From Pogostemon cablin (taxonomy: Eukaryota > Streptophyta > Magnoliopsida > Lamiales > Lamiaceae), in the NCBI GenBank assembly GCA_023678885.1, contig CM042993.1, positions 580,501-644,500 on the forward strand: 64,000 nt of DNA. Direction: 5' to 3'. The position numbers and the translations under genes were made by a program. Below the pieces are notes generated by a model that was given only the letters and a program-made list of their open reading frames with translations, had not been told where the DNA came from and searched no databases. This document shows positions 10,278 through 24,000 of this stretch, piece after piece. The first letter of the stretch is position 1. Each line of letters starts with the position of its first letter.

Positions 10278-12701
10278 CTAGAAGAAATCGATCTCGTAGT
10301 AATTACCAGAAGGCTTCACATCAACACCCTGCTGCACCACCTTCCCAGCTGCTGCTGCTGGTGGTGATGTTGCAGGTGCTACTCCTTCGTGCATCGCGAA
10401 GGGCGGTGGCACGTCCGGAGGACTAGCGCAGCGTATGAGAGCCCAGTTCACACTCTGGAAAAACGGGTGCTGCTTGATCTCAGTCGCTCCACGCCTGTAC
10501 GCAAGCCGGTGCTGCGGCTCTTTCACCAGCAATCCTCTGATCAGATCCCTTGCAGCGAAGCTAACGGTGGGAGAGTCGGGGAACCTCAGCGGCTGCCCAA
10601 CTACGTTGAACAATGTAGCTCGGTTTCCTGCTCCTTTGAATGGTGTCCTTCCAAACAAGAGCTCGTAAAGAAAGATCCCAAATGTCCACCAATCCACTGC
10701 ACTGCCATGGCCTTCTCCCTTGATGATCTCGGGCGCTAGATATTCGTGCGTGCCGACAAAGGACATTGATCGAGCATTTGTGGGCTCAGCCATCAGTTCT
10801 GGAAGAGGGCTGACTTGGTTGAAGACTTCTGTTTTTTGCCGAGACTTCTTTTCTTTCTTGGACTTGCCAAGAAAGCGGGGGCCAAAACATGTCGGCTGGA
10901 TACAAGCCGGTTGGATGGCACACGACGGCTCAATGCAAGCAGGTTGGACACAGTATCCTGAGCTCTTGGATTCCAAGTTGGAATTCGAGGACTTCACCAA
11001 GGTGGGGCTAACGGCGCACCTCAACGAGAGGTCGAAATCTGAAAGCATAATGTGTCCATCTTCCCTCACCAAAACATTTTCGGGTTTCAGATCCCTGTAG
11101 ATGATTCCCAGCATGTGCAAGTACTCTAAAGCCAGGAGAACTTCGGCCAAATAAAATCTGTATATTATTCGAGTATACAGAATTTAGTAACACTCTAATT
11201 ACGCAACTGCTGTGAATCAAGAAAAGAATGGCAAATAACTCAAGAAAAACTGTGTGGCTCAGTCAGCATAGCGTACAAAGACAAATTCAAAGATACTTGA
11301 TATCCAAAGAGATTATTCAAAGTTTGTCTGAATTTTGAGTAGAGGAAAATTTACAACACATTTGTCAAAAGGTCCTTAGCAATGATATCAACCTATGCCC
11401 AAGAGAGTTCTATGCATAGTGATATCCCACACAATTCAAGAATGTTGTTTCGTAATGGATATGGAATCGCGGAAGATTCAATCAAAATATATAGCAGTGC
11501 ACACAAATCAGACATCAAAGGGACTTAGTTTCTACCTGGCAGCGTGCTCCGGAAAAAACTTCCCAGGTTGCTTCTGTCGTAGTGCATGTAAATCTCCTCC
11601 CGGGCAGAACTCCATCACCAGAAAAGAGAATTTCTCTGTCTCAAAGTGGGTGTATAATGTGGGAAGAAAGGGATGATCCAGAGATTGAAGAATCTCTCTC
11701 TCAGTTTGAGCTCTCAGAATCTTTTTCCGACTCGCTAGAGCTTCTTTGTCCATAACTTTCATGGCAAAAAGTGTTCTTGTGCCTATTAGCTCTGCCAGAT
11801 GAACACTGCCTATATCACCACATCCCAATCTCTTGAAAATCCTGAAATTTTTTAACTCCAGCGACCCACTGTTACGAGCTCTAACTGCCTGAATTGCTTC
11901 CCACCTCGAATCATTGGCTTTGTGGGGTTTATACATAGCACTGTTAAAGCTACTAGAGCTGCTCTCATCACTAACATCACTGCCGGTGCTGCCTCTATAT
12001 ATGCTTGTTTTCCTACTTAAAACATAGTCACAAGAATTGCTAACTTCCCCACTCTCACAGGATTTCCCCACACTGCTAGCATATTCACTCACTTCAGTAT
12101 TAGTGAAGCTTTGTTTAGCTTCTGTGTACTGTGTTGCAGAGTAAAAACTGCCCTGAGGGCTTGGACAGAAGCCTGTTCCTAATTTAGACTGCACTTGAGC
12201 ACTCAATAGGACAGCATTTGCCTTACCTGGCAAGGAAGCCAAATTATCAGATTCAAGAACTTCACTGGATTCACAATTCTTAGTATCCTCAACTAGCTTC
12301 GGGACACTATCAACGTTATCCGATTTCATAATCTGCTTCCGGGTACTATCCTCCTTCGTTTCTTTATCTCCGTCAACGGTGCTAGGGAACTTCTCCTTCC
12401 CTTCATTGAATCTGCTGCTATCCCCATCCTTTCTCATGACAAGATGAGATGATTTATAGGAGCGTTTGGAAATGACTGTGGTGCCAAATGCAGACTGGGT
12501 AGTCTTCATTACATGATCCTTGTGAACTGCAGAGGAGCTCCCTTCAAATCTATAGTGTTTGGTGGATGGATGGTGGGGCGGACGAGTAGTACCAGGTGCA
12601 GAAGAAGAATTATAATCCAAGTTGCCAATGGAACTGGAACTGGAACTCATCTGTAAAGTACCAACTCCCAGGGCAATTGATTCAATTGCGTCGTGAGGCA
12701 T
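10278..12701 (-). CDS. D6PKL: D6PK-like AGCVIII protein kinase, 2 coding exons
   Basis: Exons 12701-11536 and 11157-10278 join to 681 residues. A Ser-rich N-terminal extension (about 285 residues) precedes the kinase domain (about 286-635). The glycine loop is RLGCGDIGSVHLAEL, the ATP lysine is in FAMKVMD (about 315), and the catalytic loop is IIYRDLKPEN. DFD replaces DFG at about 429-431, a hallmark of plant AGCVIII kinases. The family insertion follows, with Cys-Pro repeats (QPAC, EPSC, QPTC) and a basic KSKKEKKSRQK patch. Then come FVGTHEYLAPE, VDWW and a C-terminal IDFF, like the PDK1-docking end of the family. D6PKs act at the plasma membrane and phosphorylate PIN auxin carriers; the basic patch binds phospholipids and the Cys-Pro repeats have been linked to lipid modification. 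The intron at HAAR/FYLAEV is typical. An AG at 12707-12708 and a donor at 13177 indicate an intron in the 5' leader. Confidence 0.93.
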
Positions 12702-12706
12702 TGGAA

Positions 12707-13177
12707 CTGCAATATTTCAAAACCAAATGAAACAGAAAATTAAGCTAAATCTAAGCTTGTTTCAGAAACAGTCATAAACTCAGGATTCCTCGGTAGAATT
12801 TGGATCCAAATATGATTATGGTTCCACCAATCACACTAAAACACCACAAGCATGAAGAAATTTCTGAATTTCAATGAATGCAGTGGAATTTGGACCACCA
12901 ACAGTTGTAGAATCTGAAAGCAACCCATCAATTGATACGAGAGAAAGCATAACAATAACTAAAACTGCATAAATCCAAAACTAATCTTTTTTTGCTTTTT
13001 TCCTCTGCAAAACCCCTTCAAAACCAGTTGAATGTAGCAGAATTCAAGAATATTCACACACACAAAAGGCTTCAATCTTGAGTCTCGCTACATCCAAGAT
13101 TCTCTTTTTTCACCCACATTACCAAAATCAAATCCCAAAAAACTAAATAATAAAAACGTCATTAAAATCTTGATTAC
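12707..13177 (-). other. probable intron in the 5' leader of the D6PK-like gene
   Basis: On the minus strand CTGATCAG is followed by the donor GTAATC at 13177, and TATTGCAG ends at 12707 just before the start codon. Leader introns are common in this kinase family. The non-coding first exon would start near 13,178 and extend to about 13,400. Confidence 0.55.
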
Positions 13178-14334
13178 CTGATCAGACAATGTAGATGGGT
13201 GAACAATCTTTCATCACCCTTCAGAATAACTCCAATGTGTACAGCTTTATAATCCCTTGTCTGGGCAAAGTCCTTTTCAGATCCGATCGGAAGAAGAAAC
13301 AGCGATTGATAGATAGATTACATCAACCGCCTCGAAAAAGATAATGAAAAAGAAACAACTTGAAATAAACCCAGGGAATGGAAGTTCAATTTGTGTCGTT
13401 TAATTATAAAAGGAGGAAGAAATGCAGAAGCTCAGTTCACAAGCAAGGAAAAGGAGAAAAAGCCGAATTGGGGGGAATTTCTTGAATTTTTTTTATGAAG
13501 TGGAAATTGAAAAGCCGTCTTTACGAATCTCTATCTCCCACCGTTAATCTCATCATCCTTTCTTGTTATGTGTATTGTATAACGCTCTCTCTTCTCGTTT
13601 TGTGTATACTGTATGCACTTGTTTTCCATGAACCAAATCAATGCACTCTCCCAGTCTCTCTCCTCTCCTCCCCCACTCTCTCACTAACATTTTTCACGCA
13701 CTATGTATTGGTGTGTGTGGGAGAAAAATATAAAAAACAAAAAAACTGCCTGAAAAAAGTTTTTGTAGATGTACTCATATTCACCATGACTTATGAGCTC
13801 ACCTCTCAAGTGCGAAAGATTCTCTGTTTTTTCATTTATTATTATTATTTTTTAAAATTATATATTAATTAATCAATTAATTCCTTTACACTATTTAGAA
13901 ACTTAGTTTAATGATTTTTATTTAAAGGATAATAATAATAAAATTCACAGTAATTCCTCGAATATATATTAGAAAAAAAGGAATTTCATAATATTAAATG
14001 GAGTTATGGTAACCAAGAAAATAATTAAGTGAAGATATTATAATAATTTGGTGAACACTTTTGATAATAATTTGGGAGACATACTAAACAATTTTTCGAT
14101 TAAGACTTAATATTATATTTTGGAAGAAATACTTCTCAACGAAAACTTCACGTTTTCTTCCTTTTGGATGCTATTCCATTGAAATTACATTAATCAAATT
14201 TCATAATTTATTCATTTATATTAACTTTTTCTTCCTTCACAATTTTAAAATTAACTCATGAACACATTCAATTGATATTATCATGTCCATATACACTTTC
14301 CAAACAAGTTTTTTTATATTATTATTTAAGGCTA

Positions 14335-14645
14335 AATATAGTGTGCACCCACGTACAAATATAAGCAAAAACATATACAATTATGAATAAAAATGTATAC
14401 AATTTAATTGTTAATTTTTTTAATAAAAAATTGAGTGTAAAAAATGTACAATTATTAAAATACATGTATACACTATTGAATAAAAAGTTATACACATATG
14501 AATGCTTATTTTTTTAATAAAAAACTTAGTGTGAAAAAAGTATACAATTATTACAAAACACGTATACAAAACAGAAAAACATGTATACAAAATAGAATAA
14601 AAAATTATACAAATATGGGTGCAAGGGTGCACCCGGATACACCTA
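14335..14645. repeat. dispersed GTATAC/TGCACCC repeat, copy 1
   Basis: Starts GTGTGCACCCACG, has repeated units like TATACAATTATT and AAACATGTATACA, and ends GGGTGCACCCGGATACACC. Related sequences lie at 40,555-40,830, 48,530-48,760 and 52,665-52,965. The near-inverted GTGCACCC/GGGTGCAC ends suggest a non-autonomous DNA transposon. Confidence 0.5.
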
Positions 14646-15414
14646 ATATATACTCATTATTTAAATACTACTCCACATTATATATGTCAACTACGGACTT
14701 AACATTTGTAAAACATAATTTAATTTAGTTTATTTATATATTACAGTGGCTTGAGTTGATGTTTATTAATAGAAATTTCTACTTGTTCACTAAAATTGGT
14801 GAACATATATTTCCCGATAATTAATGAACAATTATGAACATATATTAGCTAAAGATAATAAATAAATAAATAAACACGAACATCCATAGTTCGTTCATGT
14901 TCAATTCATTAGCAGCCGCCCTAATTTTTGTTGGTGTCAATCTATGATCTGTATCTAGATTATTTTTAATTTAGCTAGGTGGGAAATAGATATAGCAATT
15001 ATTAATAAAATTTTATAGATTAAGCAAATGCATATTAAATTACGTATTGCGAATTTAAGGAGAAGTCACATGCATGCACGTGAGGGCCATGAGGACCGCC
15101 TGCCAATAAGTATAAACAATTCTTTTGTGCAATAAAATAAAATAATCGTAACTCCCAAGTTCTACCAATTTATCTGTACAACCTATTAAATCAAATTAAA
15201 TAACAAAAAGATAAACTTATAATTAACTTAACTACTATTTTTATTACATTGGTCAATGATCCAACTAATACCATGTTAATCGAGCTCATTTCATGTGAAA
15301 CATAGTTATAAATTTGGTTAGAATACCACGAACACTATAAGGACAAAACTGTGATGAACTATGAGATTATAATAAAACGCAATAATCAAAAGGGGACTAG
15401 TCATTTATACTCTA

Positions 15415-15633
15415 CTCCCTCCGAAAAATTAGTTTTTACTTTTTGGCACGTGGATTAAGAGTATTATTATTTAATGTGTAGTGGGTAGTTGTATTAGTCG
15501 GAGTATGGGCCCCATATTTTAATTGTATTAGAGAGGATGAGTGGGTCCCATATTTGTAAAAAAGGAAAGAGGACCCTTTGGGTGGGACGACCAAAATGAA
15601 AAAAAAGAGACCCTTGTCGTGGGACGGAGGGAG
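15415..15633. mobile_element. Stowaway-type MITE (copy 4)
   Basis: CTCCCTCCGAAA after TA; inverted GGGACGGAGGGAG before TA. The interior shares GGGTAGTTGTATTAG with the inverse of copies 5 and 7. Confidence 0.8.
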
Positions 15634-15784
15634 TAAATGAAAGATTAACATGCAAAAATGTCTAATTCCTTTTTTTAAAAGCAAATCTGCCCACTTTCAT
15701 ATAATTTGTCATTAATATCATTTGACCTACCATTTTTATTTAAAATTAAATACTTAATTTTGAAAAAAAAATTATTGATTCTGT

Positions 15785-15945
15785 CAATCATTGAATGATT
15801 GACCGATTAGAAAATCGAATAGAGATTGACATAATAGAACAAAAATAATTGACCGAATAGAAGACCGAATAGAGATTGATATAATAGAACAAAAATAATT
15901 GACCTATTAGAAGACCGAATAGAACAAAAATAAAGATTATGCCAA
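15785..15945. repeat. short tandem repeat, unit of about 50 bp
   Basis: Units containing ATTGACC(G/T)A(A/T)TAGAAGACCGAATAG and ATAATAGAACAAAAATAA follow one another about three times with small differences. Confidence 0.7.
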
Positions 15946-17090
15946 TCAGTCAATTGTCTCTGTTGCTCCCTTGTAAACATTGACAGAATATAATTAAAAT
16001 TAAGAGGAAATTAATTTAATTTGATTCAAATTATCATTGCCCTTAAGGTACAATTGTCCAAAAAATATATCAAGGTCATTCAAGTACGAATGTGGGCAGT
16101 TTTTAAGTTTTAAAATCAAAGTGGGATATTTTGCATTTTAAAATGCGTAGGGCAACGTATGGCATTTCCTCTAATAAAATTATAATTATATTCTATTAAT
16201 CCCAAAAAATATGCCTAAAGTGTACGTATAATAGGGTGAAAGGAATAATTTTCATATAATTTTATTTTTTTCTAAATTTAATTAATGTGATTTTATAATT
16301 GTATAATGCTGTTTTTAGTTATAATTTTAATGGAAATATATTTAAAACATATAATATCATTGTGGTGTGGGAAGGGAAGTTAGGAAGTATCAAAATTCAA
16401 ATAAGTCATATTTACTGTGTGAGAAACATTATTACTGATATAAAAACATTAATTAATATAACTTGTATAAATCAGTATTAAAAATTTTGATGAGTACCAT
16501 TATGATCTTATAAACCGAAATTTCAATACGGAATTAATTATTTAAAAAATGAAATAAATCCAGTTGCCACCTATGAACCAACTGGGAGAAATGTTCACAC
16601 AAAACAAAACACCATATATATTGAGCCATCACCCCTGTTTTCTTCACCCTGAATTATTGTGATTTTTTCTTATAAAAAAATTTAAAATTAAAAAATTCTA
16701 ATTCTTTTTTCCAATTAGGAAACTTCCAAAAACGAAAAGAAATGATTGGATGAAACATAAGAATATATAATTCCTCTATATATTATATAAGCTATTCAGA
16801 ATATGGAGAATTGACGAAGTTGTGTCAGAATTAAAACAAAAATGAACATAAAAAATGTTAATTAATTAACTATCTATAATTGTAATTGAATCCCAAAACA
16901 ATATTACTAAAAGAATAAAATAAATTATACTCTAATTTTTAAATTGGCAATCATAGATTCATATTTAAGAACATAATTTTCATCATGTCATGTCATCCAC
17001 ATAGATAAAATAAATAATAAATAAATAAATTAGGAGTTTATCTCAAGTACTAATAAATACAGTTAGTAAATAATGAGTTTACCTCAAGTA

Positions 17091-17340
17091 CTCCCGCAGA
17101 GATTGAGACAATTTTTTTGTCTCATTAAAGTTGACACATTTCCTTTTTAATATATGGATCCATATAAAAAATAATTAATCTATTCTCATGGGCCCCACAT
17201 ATCACCTCTAATACAACTACCCACTACACATTAAATATTATTTCTCTCATTTTACTTTACTCCACTTTATATTAAATTATTATACTTCTTAATCTCCGTG
17301 CCTAATAAAAATTATACCAACTTTTATGGGACGGAGGGAG
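17091..17340. mobile_element. Stowaway-type MITE (copy 5)
   Basis: CTCCCGCAGAGA after TA; inverted GGGACGGAGGGAG before TA. It interrupts the second copy of a short direct repeat: CTCAAGTA and AATAAATACAGTTAGTAAA occur together at 17,043-17,070 and are split by the element at 17,083-17,361. Confidence 0.75.
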
Positions 17341-19741
17341 TAATAAATACAGTTAGTAAAAAAAATGTGTTGAAGAGAAATAAACCCTCCATGTGAAGGA
17401 AGGAAGAGACAATTTAGGTCCGTAGGGGACCACTAATGTCAGTATGTCACCCATCAACTAAGCATGTTTAAGAATAATCATACTCAGAGTGCAGATTCAT
17501 ATCATTATCTTTTTCTTTATTTCTTTATTATTAAATTTAAATTAAAAAATAATAATCTTAGTCTAGCTATAATGACATCTAAATCTAAAATTAACCCCCA
17601 TCATTTCATAAGTCTTCTTGAAGGGACTTTTGTTTGGGACTGATAAAATTTGCTCTTATCAATATTTCAATATTAGACATAATGGCTATGGTTAAAATGA
17701 TAACTAAATAGCACTTATGGGTAAAATAATTAGTGCCAAAACCACAATTACATTAAAATTATAATACTCCTAGCATATATTGGGTGTAATTGATTGTAAA
17801 TACAATCTTTTTAATTATGAATTGGAAAGATAATTATATCACAAAAATCAATATTATATTTGAGATAAAACAAAATCTTAAGGTTAAATAGAACACGAAC
17901 TATAAAAATAAAAATTAAATTATTATAAGAAAAACAACACAATTGTGATTAAAATAAGTTATGATAACAATGTTTTAAGTAACATACACCAAATACTAAA
18001 ATCAAAAAGTTATGAATAGCAATTCTTTAAGTAATACACCAACTACTAAAAGCAAATATTTGTGTGAGTCGTTAGCTATGTGATCTAATAATTTATATCC
18101 TATATTATCTCAAAATTTAAGGTTTATTTTTAGGGTTTAAAATATTTAATAATATAATTATCTTAAAAAAATTTAAATAAAAAATTTACGTGTGAACTCA
18201 CTACACTTCTTAAGTTCTTATTATTAAATATGTTCTTGATTAAATTCAAGTGCTACTAATTCAAGTTAAGTTATAGGGGGGTAGGTCCATGTATCTACTT
18301 AAATCTGTACTTTTATTTCATAAATACTTGTACTTGCAATGTTTTTTATACTTTATAATGAAATTGCATTTTAGCTTTATATACTTAAATTTTACTTACT
18401 TTTTACACAGTTAGATAAATGAATATATAAAAAAAAAGAAAAATGATTAGAAAAGCGAAAGCACGACTTAAATAAATTTGCTTATGGGCAAAAAATAAAA
18501 TAAAAATTATTAAATGCAAATGTCAAAGGATTAGATAACAAAGTATATATTATGTAAAAATTATTTTAAAATAATTTAAGTGGGGAAAAATATTCTCATG
18601 TTTAGCTATTTTAATTTATCCTAATATAAGGTCAACGGTTTCCTTAAATTTTTAAGGAGTGAGACCGTGCAAAATAATTAATATTTTTATATAGATTCAT
18701 GTACAACGTCAGTACAAATATTCACTACATATATATAGTAATATTTTAACTCACAATATATTAAAATTTATACTTCTATTTCTTAATCTGAGTGAAGCAA
18801 ATGAAAAAGTAATTGCGGGGATTAGGGAGTTTTAAATTCTGATTTTTGATTAAAATACTAAACAGTGAGATGAGCTACTTGAAAAAGGAATCAACAATTG
18901 AAACCACTCGTACTATATACTAAAGCATTAAGACAGGCGACAAACCACAGCCGAAAGGTAAAGAAGTTGATCAACTTACACAATTAAAGAATTAGAGGAT
19001 CACCTTTTCCTTTAATTGATTCATATGTCTGAAAAGTCCAGTGAAGATCTCTACTGTACAATGGCTCGTTCAATTCACACGATTTTTGCAGCGTATGCGA
19101 ATAACCTATAGTTTGTTCCAAATTGTTGAAAGCAAACCAAGAATGGAGCAACTGAGTAAGCATGAGCGATTCTGATAACCGCCAAGTTCAGATTTTGAGT
19201 TGCTGTATTACCAGATCAGATATAAGCTTCTAATCACCAGAAACTTAACTCATACTATAAAATAAAAGGTGGACAAACAGGGTTAAAAGGTGTACACAAA
19301 CAAGGTGGATCACACCAAAAAAAAACAATAAATGACCTTGCATGTCTTGAGTTTTATTTTTCAGGTTCGCAATTTAATTGTTCTTCATAAAAGTATCGTT
19401 CAGGCAGATGATCAAGTTAGGCTCTAACTGTACAATGGCTACTACTCCTATATAAGAATACAGAAAGCACGTCTTAAAGGGCAATTCTGGAAAACAGGCT
19501 AAATTCTTACATTCTGAGTTTCGTATTTTCAGAGCTAATATAAGATTCTAATTTTCAGCTACTGAAATTGATAGATGGCTTAAAGGTAAACTAACAAGTT
19601 TAGTGATGAATAAATGAGCCAATGCATTAAAATAATTACTACACAGTTTGAAATGTTCTATATCTAATATACAACTGTGACTTGAAACCAACATCTCATT
19701 GATAATAAATAAGAAACCTGGTGAAGAAATGAAGATCAAAA

Positions 19742-20476
19742 TCAAGATTGTTCTAGCAAACTTTCCAAATACAAGTTTACTATGTATCTACCGCTCGACA
19801 ATACATCAAGCCGTTTCTCACTAGGTTCGTACTTCCCTTTCCTGAGCTGATAACGATGTGTTATCATATAAGCTTGGCCTTCTATTGTGACACTCTCACC
19901 ACACTGCAGGTTCTGCCATTACAATCAATGGTTATATTATATCGAAATGATACCACACTTACAGTAAGTATCTTTATGACACTTCATCCACAAACACCTA
20001 AAACTTTTACTCACAATATCAAATCGAGATAAAAAAAAATCCCCTGATTTTAAGTAATTAACGAAAGCAGAAATCACATGAGAGCAGCAGATAAGCATTA
20101 TATTAAAAATAGCAGAATTTCATCAACCCATTTTAGCACATTATATCCGAAATGTAATGATTCTATATTCAATAGTTGAGTTCCTGAATTTATTGAAAAC
20201 AAATGCGAAAAACTCCCCAAAAAAAAGCTTACAGAGGGAAAGCAGCGAATGCCAAGGCTCTTGGGCGGAGGAGTAATTTCGATAACTTTGTAAGGGTAAT
20301 TATTCTGACCTCCTCTCTCTTTCTCTTTCTTCCTGCACAAAACTTGCGGCATCTGCGAATGCAGCAATTGAAACCTTAAATTTCAGGAAAGAAAAAATGA
20401 TCATAGAGAATTGGAAATTGTGAAGCATAATCAATTGTACCTTTCGCATTGTTGAAAAGCTAGACACCGTCGCCAT
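19742..20476 (-). CDS. small conserved-looking plant protein of unknown function, 3 exons
   Basis: Exons 20476-20441, 20352-20233 and 19912-19742 join to 108 residues with consensus GT-AG introns. The reading is MATVSSFSTMRK, then MPQVLCRKKEKERGG and YKVIEITPPPKSLGIRCFP, then LQCGESVTIEGQAYMITHRY, KYEPSEKRLDVLSSGRYIVN and LYLESLLEQS. I recognise the style as a plant protein but cannot assign a family. The Ser/Thr-rich, basic start could be an organelle transit peptide (inference). No membrane segment is visible. The coding frame stays open across three exons with good splice sites and ordinary amino-acid composition, which supports a real gene. The first intron separates only 12 codons, so an alternative start at the exon 2 Met is possible. 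GGCCCA at 20,652 upstream resembles a promoter site II element. Confidence 0.72.
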
Positions 20477-21098
20477 TTTTCTTCACTGCAGAATTCTCCC
20501 TTTTTTTTCGTTTTATTATTTCCTTAAATTTCTGTGCACCAACTTGAAAGAGACGACATGATATTTTCGCCCTCTGTTGCGGATATCACTAGAAAGTCTT
20601 AAACGTGTCAACCAACTGACATTTCATTCACCAAACGACACTGAATTTATGGCCCATATTTTTACACAATTTTAAAATTTTATAAAGGGCAAAAAAAAAA
20701 ATAAAAAAATTGTGCAGTTATGTTTATATACTCGTAAATATATTTTTAATTTCACATCTTAAATAAAATGCCACATCTTACTTTTTCTTACCTAGTAATC
20801 AACCTTATTTTCGGGAAATAAATAAATAAAATTAAAATCTTATGGACATAGAAAATCTAATTTCGCCCTAATAATTAGTTGATTACTCCGTTGCAGTGAA
20901 AATTAAGCAACAATTTATATACACGAGATTCTCTATTTCAAACAGCTCCATGCCACAACAGTTATCATTCCCATCCAAACAGAGCTTGAAATAACTAAAA
21001 TTGCATGAATCTCTACAAAAAGAGAGCACAGAGATAACTGTTCTTACATAGATTACACCCGAAGACAAGGTCCACACTCCACACAAACTGTTGTCAAC
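20477..21098. other. spacer between the 108-residue gene and GP210
   Basis: The promoter side of the 108-residue gene meets the 3' end of GP210 (both minus). No other gene seen; 20,883-21,098 is probably the GP210 3' untranslated region. Confidence 0.5.
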
Positions 21099-24000
21099 CT
21101 AGAATGTATTTTGAGGATTGGCCCTCCTCCTAAAATCTTGCCTGTAATAAGGCGTCTCATCTATCGTCCTCCTAACATAGTCGATGAATGGCTGTGGTGT
21201 CCGGGGAGATTGATCACTGGTAGTAGCAGGGCTACTCCGCTGGGGAGTGACGGGTGCTGCACTGCTTGAACTGCGGGGTACAACGGGGCGTGATCTCTCG
21301 GGTCGATCAAGGTAACATATGAAGACAGTCACTGTTAGTATCAAGAGAACGAGGATGCCGGATACACCACCCCATAATGCTACATTTGCTGGTTTCCTAG
21401 ATGCTTGTCTCTCCTCAGGATCGTAGCTAACGCTGATTTCAACTTTCTGCCCAGTTGATGGGAGTGAGAAGATGAGTTGATCTTGGAATCTCTGGCCTCC
21501 ATGAACTCTGACCTCGTATTTTCCTACTGCACGGTCTTCACCTAGGATGGGGCGAACTGAGAGACCATTCTTGTTGTGCCAGTGGAGCTCCACATCCGTG
21601 TTACCAATTATGGTTATGACACGTTCGCTGGAGTCACGTGTGAGATTCAGATGCAATGAATTTTTGTCCAGTTCAAGTACAGTGAATCCTCCAATGAAGA
21701 GAGCAGATGCAGAACCAGAAATGTGTGTGCCACCTCTGAGTGAAGCACTAACAGAAACAAGAACCTGCTTTGTGGTGTCTCCCGTTTTGGGAGATGAACG
21801 TGCTAAATTCAATGGAGAGTAAGGGAAGAACAGACAATACGAATCACCAGTGTGAGGATCCTTCCACGGCTTAGCAAACCCAATGGTGGGTGGATCAACG
21901 GCACAATCAAATGCAAGCAGCATACTTTTCCCCAGAGCTCCATGTTGGTGGTCATGAGCACCGCTAAATTTTACAGAGAATGCATATCCTTTTGCTGGAT
22001 AAGGCACATTTGTCATCACCTCCCCAGGAGCATCAACCGACACGATATTCCCTTTCAGGACAGTAACCTGCGTATAAAGCTTAAAACTCGAATTTGAGCT
22101 TTCAAAGTGGACATGGGTTGTACCCTCTCCTACTGCTTCAGCTAATCCAGATAGCTTCTCCACAAACACAATACTTTCATTTGCACTGGACCACTGTCCT
22201 GATGCTGAATCACTAAAACCTTTTACATTGAAGTTGAGACTAGTCCCTTGGTGAACAACAGGATTCTGAGGATGCAATTGAGGACCAACAGAAATCACCG
22301 CATACACTGATTTTTTAGGATTACCAACAAAAGACACTCTAAGAAGAGCTAAACCTTCGCTTTTTGCATGAAGATGGATGCTTCCATGACCATCATATTC
22401 ACCAATCGACACAACATCAGGATAGTTGGTATCCACTTCAAACAGCACAACATTATGGGCCTCGTGAAATGGATTTCCAAGGGTATCATGATATTTGACT
22501 TGAAGGTCAAATTCAGCACCCAAAGCAAGCATATGAACTGGAAACTCATCCGTCATTATTCTGATCTGAGCCAGCTCAGCAACCCTCACACAGGATGCAA
22601 CTTCAGTTCTCCCAGTGGACCTGTCTTTTGCTTGAATACACGCAATATTGCCAGAATCCTTAGTTATAACTTTAGCTCCATCAATGTGTATATCATCATC
22701 TCGCACTTCTTCAATTTTCCTCTTGTTCTGTCCTAGCAAGGAATAAACAATACCTTTATCACTAAAAGAATCCACTCTGTTCACAGCATGCGATGTCAAA
22801 GGTAAGAGATCCGAAGAGGTATAATAAGAGGGAAGAATCCAGGTGATAGGCAGTCCAAGAGCAAGTGGAAGGTCGGGGACCACCCACAGTGATATAGATG
22901 CATTGTATAACATCGATTTGGACAATGACTTTGAGAACTTGTAATCACAAGAGAATGAAATTGAAACAGTTGCCCTGCCAGCCGATATTCCATGAAGCAT
23001 TTGAATGAAGTTAAGGTCTCGCCCATTCAAGAAACCAGAAGGATGGAAAGTTTTCACCATGTTATCTCCCGTAACATGTGCAGAGTTTGCTCCTTGAAAA
23101 TTCAACACACCTTTGTCTTCCACAGTCCATTTGAAACTGTTGCAGCGCTCATAAAAGGAAAATAAATTCCCCTCAGACAAGGTTGGATATATTGGCATAC
23201 TTCGATCAACAGCAAGTTGCTCACTCTGCACTTTTAGAACTGCAGATGAAGGAATCCCTACTTTAACTATGCCATATGCTTGACAAATCATGATATCACC
23301 ATCACCATATATAGTGGCAACAAGGGTACTGTTCCCTGTTGAAATAGCAGAGACTCGTCCCGAAATCTTGTGAACTTGAGCAGTTTGATCATCCAAACTG
23401 GAGTACTGAACATACGAACCAATTTTAGGGCCTCCTCTTACTGAGAGCACGTATGATGCCCCGGGTACAAGGAAAATATCGTCGGGATGTAATCTTGGTG
23501 GAGCATATACTTCCACCTTAACTGGATGGCTCGAGATCTCACGTCCAGAATGTTGGATAGCACTAAGATATATGGTTGTCACTCCAATATTTGTTGCCTG
23601 TAAAGTGAAATTTGGGGCATTCACGTATCTATCTGCAAGAATAGGGAAATCATGATTTTCCACTATCCTAACTATATCTTCTTCAATACTAACACGAATG
23701 TTCATGTATTTGTACTGAGAAGGGTCAAAAGTACGCCCATCAGCCACCCCAACCAAAAAACTTATAGACTGTAAACTTCCCTCCTCAATGCTTATATGTT
23801 CTCCAGTTAAAATCTTAATCCAGTCCATCTCCACAACTTGGACAATGGAAGATGCAGTAAGAGGGGGAACAAGCCCAATATCATGAACTGTTACAAGTGC
23901 AGACCCTAGGCTTTTAGGAGCCAACATTAGTTGTGAGCGCTCATGAGCAGGATTTTGTTGTATTACTTCCACGATTTGAGTATCATTTACCACAGTGTCC

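Larger units (their letters stand above)
13450..19741. other. 6 kb intergenic region, repeat-rich, no gene seen
   Basis: Contains a GTATAC-rich repeat (14,335-14,645), two Stowaway MITEs (15,415-15,633 and 17,091-17,340) and a short tandem repeat (15,785-15,945). At 19,050-19,565 there is a weak, old duplication: GTACAATGGCT occurs at about 19,056 and 19,430, and GAGTTGCTGTATT resembles GAGTTTCGTATT some 320 bases later. The last part (from about 19,000) may include the 3' untranslated region of the gene ending at 19,742. Open frames in between are short and AT-biased. Confidence 0.5.

Noticed and set aside
10389..11100. Plus-strand frames across the AGC kinase exon
   Set aside because: Antisense to a clear kinase domain.
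13495..13872. 125-codon frame near the D6PK-like gene start
   Set aside because: Low-complexity hydrophobic reading of CT-rich promoter or leader DNA.
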